A stretch of 64,000 bases of DNA from Microvelia longipes (lineage: Eukaryota > Arthropoda > Insecta > Hemiptera > Veliidae). The stretch covers positions 2,382,314 to 2,446,313 of the forward strand of contig JACMZG010001914.1 of assembly GCA_018340805.1 (NCBI GenBank), written 5' to 3'. The notes under the pieces were generated by a model. It was not told the origin of the DNA. It ran no database searches and saw only the letters and a program-made list of their open reading frames with translations. The position numbers were made by a program, and so were the translations under genes. This document shows, in pieces, positions 11,641 through 24,125 of the stretch. Within the stretch, counting starts at the first letter, position 1. Every line of letters starts with the position of its first letter.

Positions 11641-12279
11641 AGGAGTGCATAATTTTACGCATTTAGTTTAAAGCCCCCCTTAAGCTTAGATAACTATTTC
11701 TATCGTTTGAGAAATGCAGTGCTCTCTTAGCAATCTGCTTCATAAGCGTGTGAGCAGGTGCACATATTGCACTATCACGACATAACTTTGATAGATGGCT
11801 TAATACCTACGATGGTAAGTAAGAAAGTATAGAAGGGCTCTTCTTTGAAAAGACAAATTATTATATAGGTCACATTTTATGCATATTTTGTTAAGACATG
11901 AGGGCATTGTTAAAAACCCCCATGGGTGTTGTTATTTGGTATAGAGAAAGTAGAGCAAAAACCTTTTGTTTCACGGGTTTAAATACAAAGACTTGTTCGT
12001 AACGTACTAGTTAAATAAATCGACATCCCCCCCCCCTCTCAACACAAGGGTGAAAAAGTTAACTTTTCTTCTGACAATTTGAGAGACGTATTTCGTAACG
12101 TCATACAATAGGTAAGCTAAGGAAGCATTAAAGTTCATAACTCCCTCCTGAGGATTATAAGCTCTCATGCTTTCCTACTTATATTTGTCCTTATGTCATC
12201 ATAAAGTTCATGCTTAAACTTCAACCAAATTAAGAATGTTTTAATGGGGTTTTCATATATTTTTACTTTTCCTCATTTA
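11641..12279. other. Intergenic DNA, no gene seen
   Basis: Nothing recognised beyond a run of nine C's near 12027-12035, unusual in such AT-rich DNA. Confidence 0.4.
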
Positions 12280-13055
12280 TACCGTAGGTATAAAGGAATA
12301 GTATTGTGTTTGCAAAAAAATCCGAAACCGGGATGAAACCGGAATTATCCGTTTCAAGCGTTTTCAAGGCTTCCTGAGTGGTTCTTGCAAACTTGTCAGT
12401 CTGTACGTGTGTGTGTCATAGTAGCTACCAGTGTATTTATGCTAGAGAGTTGAAATTCTGTACAAAAACCAGTCTACTGCTGTAGTTGTGCTATTCAAAA
12501 AATATTTTTTTATGACGTCATAATCCCAAAATAATGACTGAGCAAATATTTCGAAATATCATAAAACGCGGAAAAATGATGCGATCAGATTGAGATTTGG
12601 CACGCATGTGATTATGTATAAGACTAACATATGTGCTATGTTTTATCTCATTATCAGCATTAGTTCAATTTTTATTGAATGACTTGTGTACGTTTTTTTA
12701 AAAAACTGTAAAAAATTGGGAAATGGTCCAATTCAGTTGAATTTAGTACAAGTATATTATTACTTCATAAATAAGTACACTAAGTTTCGTTTCAATACTA
12801 CAAGTATATTTATGATTTTTGTTCAATAATAAAAATTAAGGAGCATTGAGCGTGGCTGTATGGGTAACCGCTGAGAATGATACGGATGCATTTACTATCT
12901 GAAGACGAGTCGAAAGGCACGTTGAAGTAAAAATTTGGCGAACTGTATTTCTGAGGACGAGCGAAGTGAATCTGAAGCAGGGAGGATGAGCATAGCGAAT
13001 CCGATGTAACGAGGAAAAGTTCCGAGGTACCCCGAACCCGATATTTTTATATATA
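12280..13055 (+). repeat. Dispersed repeat copy with 5S-like box C (copy B)
   Basis: This copy is collinear with copy A (430-1112) over almost its whole length. It begins with a short palindromic TATACCGTAGGTATA-like end, continues with AGTATTGTGTTTGCAAAAAA, and finishes with GAGGAAAAGTTCCGAGGTACC followed by CCCGAACCCG. The 5S-like block is degraded to TATGGGTAACCGC at 12859-12871. Sub-blocks GGACGAGCGAAG and GGATGAGCATAGCG near the 3' end recur in every copy. No coding capacity is seen, which suggests a non-autonomous element. Confidence 0.75.
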
Positions 13056-13820
<765 letters not shown>

Positions 13821-16784
13821 TATATATTTATTTTAAGTTTCGTAGAATTTTGGCCAGTGCTTCACCCGTTACTAACAAGCACGGTGTATAATGTGAAGTT
13901 TATTGACTTGTTTTTAGGGTGTAAAGTAGCACTTTTCACTCCCTTGGAAGTAAAAAGTAACTTATTACTCCCTTGGGAATAGAAAGCATTTCCTATTATT
14001 GGAGTCAGAGCCAAATATATCAATTTTATAGGGGAGTGGTATCCTTTTAATTTATACAGGGGACCGATCATTTTTTATAAACTTTCCTGGGGGCGACACC
14101 CCCAAAATTTATAAACGGGTCCCCATCGAATAACAAATTGTGATTTGTTTTCGTTTTAGATCAAAAAAGTTGTTTGAAGCAATAAAATTTTTGGGGGCGA
14201 AAATGCTCCTAAAATTTATAAGGGAGGTCTGACCCAAAACAAAATACATCAAAATGTATTAAAATAAGAATATTACTATAATTTTATCACGTCAACATCT
14301 CGAGATAAAATCTTGTATGCACCTTGGGAGTAATATTCTATTGTTTCTCCTCGCAAATACCTCTCTCGGCTTCGCCTCGGGAGTAAAATGCTTTGATTCC
14401 CTTGTCTTACGCCTTAGGAACCAACTTACAGCTCAGGGAAATAATAGCATTCTTCACTTCTTAGGTGCATAAATAACTATTATGCACCTCAAAGGTAAAA
14501 TGATGTCGCTGGCAATAATGACTATCATTGGTTTTGCCTCAGAATTTAATTTTCAAACCCTCTTTGGCTTTGCATCGGGAGTAAAATAAATAAATCCTCA
14601 ATTTTATTTATTATATTCCGCACGGAGAGCTCAGTAATTTGAGGCTCGGTCCGCTACAGGAATAAATACTTGAAAGCAGCCTAGAGGACTGTAAAGTAGG
14701 CGTAAAGTAGAACTTTAAAATAGTAGGAAGGTTACGCAGGTAAAGAACAAGGCAAGGAATTATGCATAAATTTTTACAATTGTTATTATTATAGTAAATT
14801 AGTTTACAACTCACAAAGTATATAATGTATTTAAAAAAGACCTGCTTGATTAACCTGAGTAAACTAACCTAAGTAAACCTTCTTGATTAAGGGAGTGAGC
14901 TTAACTCGTAGCTAACTAATCTAAACTATCCTGATTTAAACTATGATGACTTTCATGGTCATAGAGTGGTACATACCATTTAATAAATAACTTATAGCCG
15001 TTTAGTAAGTAATAAAGTGGTAAAAGGCTGAGCTAAGTAGCGAAGTCGTAGATGACGATGTTTAAGAGAGCTTTTAGAGTTAAAAGATAACCTGCTTGAA
15101 TTCCGCTGAGTATAGGCCGCATACCAGCACTTAAATTTGATTTTTTAAAATATAACTTTGGATATCCAAACAAATTATAACTTGATTTTCAAACAAAAAC
15201 ATACTTGGTGGATTTCAAAACTTTCAATATGGCGATACATACAACGCTATCTAGATTTTCAAAACAACGGTTATTTGGTCAGGTTATCCAACTTCCAATT
15301 ATTCTAGGGGGCCTTCCAGGGCAAGGCACGTCAACTAGATACTTGATGAAGAGCAGGTAAGACTACTTGAGGAGTAACGTGTTTCATGGAAGCCTGGTAG
15401 GAGATATGAGTCCATTAAAGCTGTAATGCTAAATCCAAACGGTGAAGTCGTAAGTTCACAATTAATAATGACCAGAAATGCATCGATGTATTGATGGATA
15501 TAGCCTAACTATCCAATCCAAGGCGTTGGATTTTAATTTGTTAAAATAAAACAAAATTACAAGTATGAATATTTCTAGGGGGTTAATGAAGTTACAAACT
15601 AACTTGTTCCGCAGGTACCTCAGGTACGGAACAATAATTATTTCAGATTTTGTATTAAATATTCACTTCTATCCGTCATTGGTCCCTTCTGATCAGCAAA
15701 GGAGCTAATCCAGCCAGCGCTTGAGTCATGTAGTTTTTTCATTGTCTTTGCGCGAAAATTTAAAATAAAAGCGATGACTAAAGCAAAGCATAAAAGATAA
15801 AAATATATATTTTTATATTTTTTCCCAAAAAGGGCAAAAAAGGCATTTTAGCCCTGATGAGATTTTCTCTGTGAAATCCTGTGGTATTATTTTTCCCTTT
15901 CTACATAATTTTTTTCCTTCAAGTTGATGTCTCTACAGGAATAGGGACAACTATGAGTGGGGGGGGGTATTCCTGTATCATTGCTATGAAAAAAATGCTA
16001 AGTGAAAATATGAATTATTCAACAACTCGCGTTTTTTTACAATTTAGTTTTTCATTATTATTTTTTTGTTTAATTTTGGTTTAATGTTCTTTTTCAATTC
16101 ATACTTTTTTTATTCTTTATTCTTTAAATATTTAAATTTTACAGAAATACTAGTACAATAATTTGTGAACATACACAAATAAGATTGCATAAGCAAAGAT
16201 GATAAATAAATTATATTAAGTCCCCTGAAAATTGAAAATTTATAGTGAAGTTTATTTTTTGCATTGCTCAATAGGGCCCCGCACATCAATGGGTCCTATG
16301 GCACCTAATTTAAGATAGGTCCCATATTTTTTCCTGCATATTTTGATTTTAACACTAAAATAGACACTATTTTGCTCTTTGACCTATAGATAGGGGCAAA
16401 ACTATAAAAGGCCGTGAAGATATTAAGAAATAAATAACCATTTATTGCATAAAATAATTACGTGAAGTTTATAATTATTACTAAATAATATTTATTCAGT
16501 AGCCGTGGTGTCTTAGATGCTTAGTCCTAGCTTGGACTTAACTTAAAAACCAAGATATAGTTAAATATGAACGTTATTTGGTGTGATTTGCTATAAATAT
16601 ATGCAAATATACGTAAAGAGGTTCGCTTTGCTCGTAAAATTGCTAAAATACCATTATGGGTACAAAAAAGGTCCTGCTTCGCTCGCTAGACTGCTATAAA
16701 TATATTCGTAAATATAGGAAAAGAGGTTCTCAAGACTTGAGAGGTAAATATGGAAAAGTAAAAATTGAAAATTCTATTATATTT
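13821..16784. other. Intergenic DNA, no gene seen
   Basis: No gene recognised. Between about 13915 and 14590 there are degenerate recurrences of GGGAGTAAAA/TACTCCCTTGG-type phrases. Two related G-rich blocks lie at about 14089-14120 and 14193-14225, each GGGGGCGA followed by AAAATTTATAA. Short frames at 14611-14814 (minus) and 15881-16084 (plus) are hydrophobic and unconvincing. Confidence 0.4.
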
Positions 16785-16875
16785 GATTTTTACTTTTACT
16801 TAATTATACCGAAGGTTTATAGGAAAAGTATTGTGTTGGCAAAATATCCAAAGCCGGGTTGTTTTAAGGCCTCCT
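16785..16875 (+). repeat. Dispersed repeat 5' fragment
   Basis: TATACCGAAGGTTTATAGG followed by AAAAGTATTGTGTTGGC matches the 5' end of copy B (12280-12330). The copy is cut off after about 90 bp. Confidence 0.6.
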
Positions 16876-16977
16876 GCTTTAAGTTGTACTACCCGAAAAT
16901 ATTTTTTAATACGTAAATAACTTGTTAGTATAAGAGTTGATTGCAAATTTCGTGGCCGTCGCACCCCACAGGTTTAA

Positions 16978-17272
16978 GTCTCAAGTCTCTAGTATAAGTA
17001 CTTCATCATTAGTATAAATACTCAAGTCTCTATATAAGTACTCAAGTCATTAGTATAAATACTCAAGTCTCTAGTATAAGTACCTAGTATAAGTAATCAA
17101 TCTCTAGTATAAGTACTCAAGAGTACTCAAGTCTCTAGTATAAGTACTCAAGTCATTAGTATAATACTCCTCTAGTATAAGTACTAAGTCTCTAGTATAA
17201 GTATCAAGTCTTTAGGATAAGTACTCAAGTCTTTAGTATAATACTCAAGTCTCTAGTATAAGTACTCACGAA
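16978..17272. repeat. Minisatellite, 21-bp unit
   Basis: About 14 imperfect head-to-tail copies of CTCTAGTATAAGTACTCAAG plus T, with frequent unit truncations and one-base substitutions (CATTAGTATAAATACTC). The flanking segment 17273-17744 holds no recognisable gene. Confidence 0.9.
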
Positions 17273-17744
17273 GCTATAATGATAACACACATATAGGAAA
17301 CTTTGTCAAATCTACGCACCAGGTATTAAAACTTCTAAATCGGTTTTGGATTTTGTAGATATGACCGGTTAAACCCACGGTTAAATAAGGAAAAAAGGGA
17401 AATGCAAAAGCCGAAAGGCGAAAATTTCTTCCCTTATATCTGCTGTATGTTTGTTATCAAACACATCGATCAAAAAAATCTTAAAAACTACAATAAAACT
17501 AAACTTTTCCAAATTCAAGTTAACTGTAAAAGAAACTTTCACCCAAAATCCATCTTCTCATGGCTTAACTTTGACAAAGATTGAAAATGGGAAAAATGTG
17601 TCAATTTCCCAACTTAAACCTAAACAGATGCATTAAAAGTTATTGAATGAAAAGTTTAAAAAGATTTTCCCATCATAGGAACTTTGTACTTAAAATTAAA
17701 ACAGTTGAGAAACGGCGGTCTTGATGCTTTTAACTGAGAAACAT

Positions 17745-18838
17745 TGAGTAGATCTCAACTCTAACCTCTATGAGATGTATCTACTTAGTAGATCTAAACT
17801 CTATGAGATTTATCTACTTAGTAGATCTCAACTCTAAACCTCTATGAGATTTATCTACTTAGTAGATCTCAATTCTAAACTTTATGAGATTTATCTACTT
17901 AGTAGATCTCAACTCTAACCTCTATGAGATGTATCTACTTAGTAGATCTAAACTCTATGAGATTTATCTACTTAGTAGATCTCAACTCTAACCTCTATGA
18001 GATTTATCTACTTAGTAGATCTCAATTCTAAACTTTATTAGATTTATCTACTTAGTAGATCTCAACTCTAACCTCTATGAGATGTATCTACTTAGTAGAC
18101 CTCAACTCTATGAGATGTATCTACTTAGTAGATCTCAACTCTAACCTCTATGAGATGTATCTACTTAGTAGATCTCAACTCTAAACTCTATGAGATTTAT
18201 CTACTTAGTAGATCTCAACCTAACTCTAATGAGATGTTAGCTAACTTAGTAGATCTCAATCTACTAACCTCTATGAGATGTATCTACTTAGTAGATCTAA
18301 ACTCTATGAGAGTATCTAGTAGATCTCATCTCTAACCTCTATGAGATGTATCTACTTAGTAGATCTCAACTCTAACTCTATGAGATGTATCTACTTAGTA
18401 GATCTAAACTCTATGAGATGTATCTACTTAGTAGATCTCAACTCTAACCTCTATGAGATGTATCTACTTAGTAGATCTCAACTCTAAACTCTATAGATGA
18501 TGTATCTACTTAGTAGATCTCAAACTCTAACCTCTATGAGATTTATCTACTAGTAGATCTCAACTCTAAACTCTATGAGATTGTATCTACTTAGTAGATC
18601 TCTAACTCTAACCTCTATGAGATGTATCTACTTAGTAGATCTCAACTCTAACCTCTATGAGATGTATCTACTTAGTAGATCTCAACTCTAAACTCTATGA
18701 GATGTATCTACTTAGTAGATCTCAACTCTAACCTCTATGAGATGTATCTACTTAGTAGATCTCAACTCTAACCTCTATGAGATTTATCTAATTATTAGAT
18801 CTCAACTCTAACATTTATGAGATTTATCTAATTAGTAG
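17745..18838. repeat. Minisatellite, 40-bp unit with internal palindrome
   Basis: About 27-30 copies of a 40-bp unit (CTCTATGAGATNTATCTACT followed by TAGTAGATCTCAACTCTAAC), interspersed with a shortened ~33-bp form lacking part of the tail. Every unit contains ATCTACT-T-AGTAGAT, a 7-bp stem around one base, so the array could fold as a chain of small hairpins. Edge units at 18780-18838 are the most diverged. Confidence 0.95.
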
Positions 18839-18889
18839 GTTTGTTAGCATTAAACTGTGTTACGTTTTAGCCCTTGAGGAGGAAAGATA

Positions 18890-19070
18890 TGAAAAAACGG
18901 GTACGGGGTACTTCGGAACTTTTCCTCATCACATCGGATTCGCTATGCTAATCCTTCCTGCTTATAAAACGTTTCGCTCGTCCTCAGAATATACAAGTCG
19001 TTAAATCTATACTTCACCACGTCTTTGGACTCGCTTCGCTCGTCTTCAGACAGTACATACATTCGTTTTA
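18890..19070 (-). repeat. Dispersed repeat 3' fragment
   Basis: Inverted 3' part of the 12280-13055 family: CGGGTACGGGGTACTTCGG, then TCGGATTCGCTATGC, then two TCGCTTCGCTCGTC-like blocks and the TACATACATTCGTTTTA segment. It stops just before the 5S-like block. Confidence 0.7.
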
Positions 19071-20017
19071 AGATCAGAACTGTTCTTATTCTATTTAACG
19101 ATTTTTTTTTATTAACATATAACCCTTAGTTTAACAGCTAGTGATAAAATAAAAGTGACATAAACAATGCATGACTAGAGATATTATTAATAGAGGAGCC
19201 TGTCGTTTTCGGTAATAAATATTATCGAAAAAATAACCTGACAACCTTCGTTAAAAATATAATCCAATAATCAGTACAAAATTACAATAACTTATTGTAA
19301 TAGTAGAACGTTAAAAATACAAATCTAAAAACAAACAATATGCGGGAAGTTGAAATCAATTGATTCATTATAACCTTAACCTACTTATGAAGGAGGTTTC
19401 AATGAGGTTACACAGAGCCCCTGAGAGCACCAAAATGATGTTTCAGGCCTTTCAATGCATTGAAATAGGCTATGACCCCTCTAGCATATATTTCTGTGTC
19501 GAACTTGACCAGTCGAATTGTCAGGACAACCTACTCAAACAAATACATCTCGTTATCCACCGATTGTTAAATGATTGATTTCGTCAAAGTAGGTTATCAT
19601 GTGGTACAATTGATGTAACTATAAAACGTTCCGCAAGGTCTAAACATATCATCGCATTCCGTAGAATATCTCGATAACAAACCGACGTATCAGCTTAACT
19701 AAAAAACTTTATGTTAAACATAAAATAATATTCAAAGTTATTCATCCAAATTTTATCTACAAAAGATAAAACATATTTGTAGTTTAGTTTAGAAATCATG
19801 TATTCTTGATACTCTACCTATGTTATGAACAACGCATGTTATTCCATGTAATATGTAATGTTATACCCAAAATCTTTTCATGTTATTTATCGGTCAAACG
19901 AGGTGTGAATATTAAATTAGATCGCTATACCAGAGGTGTTCCTAAACAATCATGCCTCGTTATGATACACTCATTTTTACTCCAGTTTTTGCTTCCATGA
20001 TTTAAATATAGTAAATA
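19071..20017. other. Intergenic DNA, no gene seen
   Basis: The plus-strand frames at 19360-19578 and 19806-20000 have no recognisable domain or splice context; I do not call a gene. Confidence 0.4.
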
Positions 20018-20043
20018 CTAATATATATATAATATGTATATAT

Positions 20044-20112
<69 letters not shown>

Positions 20113-20216
20113 TTATAATATATTAGTGCAGTAGAAGCCTCGCACGTAGAAACAATATAATATGGAACCGGTAGAATTTCTTCTTCTTATATGTATATAT
20201 GTATATATAATATATA

Positions 20217-20286
<70 letters not shown>

Positions 20287-20365
20287 ATATATATCATTTG
20301 ATACTACCGAGTTTTGCAAAACATGAATAGTTGAAACACAATTATATTGTGTCATATATATATAT

Positions 20366-20417
<52 letters not shown>

Positions 20418-20523
20418 ATATATATATATATATATCATTTGATACTACCGAGTTTTGCAAATTATATAATTTATAAAAATATATATAATTTAAATAATAT
20501 CATAATTTATAAATATATATATA

Positions 20524-20573
<50 letters not shown>

Positions 20574-20580
20574 TATAAAT

Positions 20581-20630
<50 letters not shown>

Positions 20631-20720
20631 TATATATATATTTATAAAATATTTTAGTGCAGTATAAGCCCCGTACGTAGAAACAATATAATATGGACCC
20701 GGTAGAATTTCTTATTATTT
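20018..20720. repeat. Long (TA)n region with two embedded duplicated modules
   Basis: Extended TA arrays are broken by recurring unique modules. Module 1 (AGTGCAGTAGAAGCC to CCGGTAGAATTTC) lies at about 20125-20182 and again at about 20655-20710, like a pair of boundaries. Module 2 (CATTTGATACTACCGAGTTT followed by TGCAAA) lies at about 20294-20320 and 20436-20462; a further copy is at 27595. Open frames here are Tyr/Ile repeats from TA and are not genes. Confidence 0.85.
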
Positions 20721-21632
20721 AATTATGATATGAAATAAGAAGGAGGGGCAATGTTAGAGGTAGCAGGGGTGGCAAAGGGACTTGATTTATAAGTTAAATT
20801 ACAGGCTATCGTTTCCAGGCCAAGGTATCGTGGCGGAACCACAGCAGAAATTTCCTGAAACTATTTGTAGGAAATATCTTTATTACCGGTTATCACGCTA
20901 CAAATCCTGAGGGCTTAAATATAATCAAACTTTACCAACTAAAATAAACATAACTTTATTATTTCAATGTTTAAGTTGTATAAAATAGTAAGAATGGTGC
21001 AATAATATCCTGGTCAAATAGGAGCACGCTCTTCCCATTACACCGTGTATAATATCTTATATTTCACATATTTGTGATTATATGTCTCCATAATAATTCA
21101 ATGATGTCTTTTTAAGAATACTAAAGAGACTATTTAAAGGTTAATATAGAGAAGGAAAATACAAATGCTTTATAGTGTCTTACAATTGTGAATTTTATTA
21201 ATGAATAATTTTTGATTTTTGGATTGTTGATTTCAATTTATTGTCTTTACAACAATTTTTTCCTTCTGTAACATCTTTTATGATTTTAGAGGGATAAGAA
21301 GACATAATCCTCGAGACCAGCTAAACTCGTAACACTAATACTTAGCCACAGTACAATTAGCTACAATAAGTCATACTTAAGTTTTACAATAAACTTTTAA
21401 ATGTCCTGCTATCGAAAGCTGAATGACTTTAAGTCTCCCAGTCAGGTTCATCAACCAATTTTAATTTACACAACGATGTTATCTATTTTGTAATGACTTT
21501 ACAACTACTAATACAACTACTCTATCATAATTATTTATTAATAGTATTATTATTATAACTCCAACTCAAAGTATCACTAGAGGATCATTTCTCTAATAAG
21601 AATTTCCCGTCATTCCTTTACTACTGTTAGTG
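20721..21632. other. Intergenic DNA, no gene seen
   Basis: AT-rich and featureless to inspection. Confidence 0.4.
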
Positions 21633-21825
21633 ATACGTTGCCATGATTTACACTGGGTTTAAGTGAGTTGTTGCCGTGATCTAAAATAAGGGTAAGGATT
21701 TCTTGCCACGATTTACAATAAGTTTAAGTAATTTGCTGCTATGATTTACAATTAGGTAAAGTGATTAGTTGCCATGATTTACAATTGGGTAATGTGATTA
21801 GTTGCCATGATTTACAATGCAACAA
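21633..21825. repeat. Short tandem repeat, about 33-bp unit
   Basis: Five diverged copies built on GTTGCCATGATTTACAATTG plus GGTAATGTGATTA. The last two are nearly identical, the first three carry substitutions and length changes. Confidence 0.8.
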
Positions 21826-22249
21826 ATTACTTTACGCACACTCTGGTTGAAACAAATGTTTGAACAAATTGTTAGGAAATGTATCTAAATTTAAAATACA
21901 AGTACAAATTTAAATAAAAAGTTAACAAAAAAAGGGAAAAGAAATAAAAAAGTATTTTCAATTAATTTAACTACAAGTAAATGTAGAGAGGGGAAAGCGA
22001 TAGAGGAAAAGTTTGAGAGCTTTTTCAAACAAACTTTAGTCAGGGAAGGGGGAAGAAATTCTGTTTTATATTTAAACGATTTAATTTTAAAAGCTTTCCA
22101 ATCAAGATATTTCCTTTACGCATGTGTTGTCGCAGGGGAAAAACAAATTGAAAAAAAAGAATTCGCTAAAACAGATAAATCAGAAAAAGTAGACTTAGAC
22201 AAGGATCAACTAGGTATAAACTTGTTTCAGAGTTATTTGGGCAACTTTC

Positions 22250-22866
22250 AGCGAGGTCACATCAGACTAATCTCGGAAGAAGGTCATATTAGACTAAATT
22301 CTTAGGAAGGTCATATCAGACTAAACTCTTAAGAAGGTCATATAAGACTAAACTTGCGGGTGGTCATATCAGACTAAACTTACAAGGAGGTCATATCAAA
22401 CTAAACTTGCAGGGAGGTCATATCAGACTAAACTTACAAGGAGGTCATATCAAACTAAACTTGCAGGGAGGTTATATCAGACTAAACTTACAAAGAGGTC
22501 ATATCAAACTATACTTTGCAGGGAGGTCATATCAAACTAAACTTGCAGGGAGGTCAATTCAACTAAACTTGCAGGAGGTCATATCAAACTAAACTTGCAG
22601 GGAGGTCATATCAGACTAAACTTACAAGGAGGTCATATCAAACTAAACTTGCAGGGAGGTCATATCAAACTAAACTTGCAGGGAGTCATACAAATAAACT
22701 TGCAGGGAGGTCATATCAAACTAAACTTGCAGGGAGTCATATAACTAAACTTACAAGGAGGTCATATCAAACTAAACTTGCAGGGAGGTCATATCAAACT
22801 AAACTTGCAGGGAGGTCATATCAGACTAAACTTACAAGGAGGTCATATCAAACTAAACATGCAGGA
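22250..22866. repeat. Minisatellite, 27-bp unit (frame-neutral)
   Basis: About 22 copies of GGAGGTCATATCAAACTAAA plus CTTGCAG, alternating with a variant reading TCAGACTAAACTTACAA. Because 27 is a multiple of 3, one frame reads a 9-residue repeat (GGHIKLNLQ) through several units (22407-22592). The first units contain TAA/TAG in that frame and later units carry indels, so I do not call a protein. Flanks 21826-22249 and 22867-23399 hold no recognisable gene. Confidence 0.92.
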
Positions 22867-23399
22867 TATGTATACTTAGAAGACGCCACATAGAGACCAT
22901 AAAGGATCAATTATAAAGCCACCGTTTTACAAGAAAAATAGAAAGGTTCAGAACATGGTTGCCCTACACTAAGTTTAAATATATTATAAAAGTATATCAA
23001 GTTTGTGATTAATCTTTTTAGTGTTTTTCTACCTCAATTTTCTCATCAAAAGTAGACGTCTCAGCACCTACAGAGCCAAAAAATCGAAAACATTTGTGTC
23101 TGTATGAGTGTATGTATTTACACATTTCTTAATGTGTAAAACGATTGATCTAATTTTCAACAAACTTGGGTTAAAATCAAATCCTACCAGCAGAAAAACT
23201 AATTCGATTTTAGGATTATCCAACACGGCGTATCAAAATGTCATCACGTCAAACTTTTGAACATAATCATACATAAGAGCGAAAACAAACTTGTTAGATA
23301 AAAAGTGTATGCAATAATGTTCAGAAGTTTTAATAAAAAATAATTCGTTTTATACCCATAGGTCACACATCCAGGATGCTGTCAAATATTAGTGATCCA

Positions 23400-23660
23400 A
23401 AATACTACCCGCATTGAAATTAAATTTTCTATACTATTTGATTGCATAGAGAGGTACAGTTTTACCAAAATTAAACTCTCTAGCATTAACACACTCAGAG
23501 CTACGATACTAATAAACACACGCACACATATGCAGATAGACAGACATATTTGAGGAGGAAAACATCTGTATCTGTTAATTCTATAACAATCTGTTAATAA
23601 TCCGGTAGTGGATTTATTTGCAAACACAAGACTTTTCCTATATACCTATGGTTTTTAAAA
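23400..23660 (-). repeat. Dispersed repeat 5' portion
   Basis: Inverted 5' part of the 12280-13055 family: AAACTCTCTAGCATTAACAC, GAGCTACGATACTAATAA, CACACGCACACAT, the CAGATAGACAGAC block, and GCAAACACAAGACTTTTCC near the end. The 5S-like block is not included. Confidence 0.65.
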
Positions 23661-23836
23661 GGAAAAGAAAATTAAGAAATACATTTTAAAATTCATACAT
23701 ACGAGTAAAAATGTTGTTCAAAAAGAATGAACAGCATGAAACGTAAAGCAATGGATGAATAAAACTGTTGATGTTTGACATCTTTTAGGCTAATTCTTAC
23801 ATGTAACACTTTAGTTGAAATCAAAAATAAATGTTT

Positions 23837-24125
23837 ATAGACCAAGAGCCCAGGGGTGTTTTGTTAATAAAAAGTGTAATGGCTGGAACAGGTCTCAATT
23901 TTTCGTAAATACCTTCCTGAACAAGGATCTGCAATTCTGCGACTCGTATCGGATGGGTGTCCAGGCAGAACCTTTGACCCCTAAAGTGCGTTCTGCCTGG
24001 GACACCATCCGATACGAGTCGGCAGAATTGCAGATCCTTGTTCAGGAAGGTATTTACGAAAAATTGAGACCGGTTCCCAGCCATTACACTTTTATTAAAC
24101 AAAACACCCTGGGCTCTTGGTCTAT
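23837..24125. repeat. Long near-perfect inverted repeat (hairpin, ~135-nt arms)
   Basis: Left arm 23837-23971 and right arm 23990-24125 are reverse complements apart from a few substitutions and single-base indels; the loop is 18 nt (23972-23989). The arms are less AT-rich than their surroundings. Because of the symmetry both strands show a similar ~108-codon open frame; neither has a recognised domain. A foldback or MITE-like element, or a dsRNA (endo-siRNA) source, is possible. The small differences between arms argue against a simple read-through palindrome artefact. Confidence 0.9.

Noticed and set aside
20113..20570. Tyr/Ile-rich open frames on both strands (also 28145-28387)
   Set aside because: Translations of (TA)n microsatellite.
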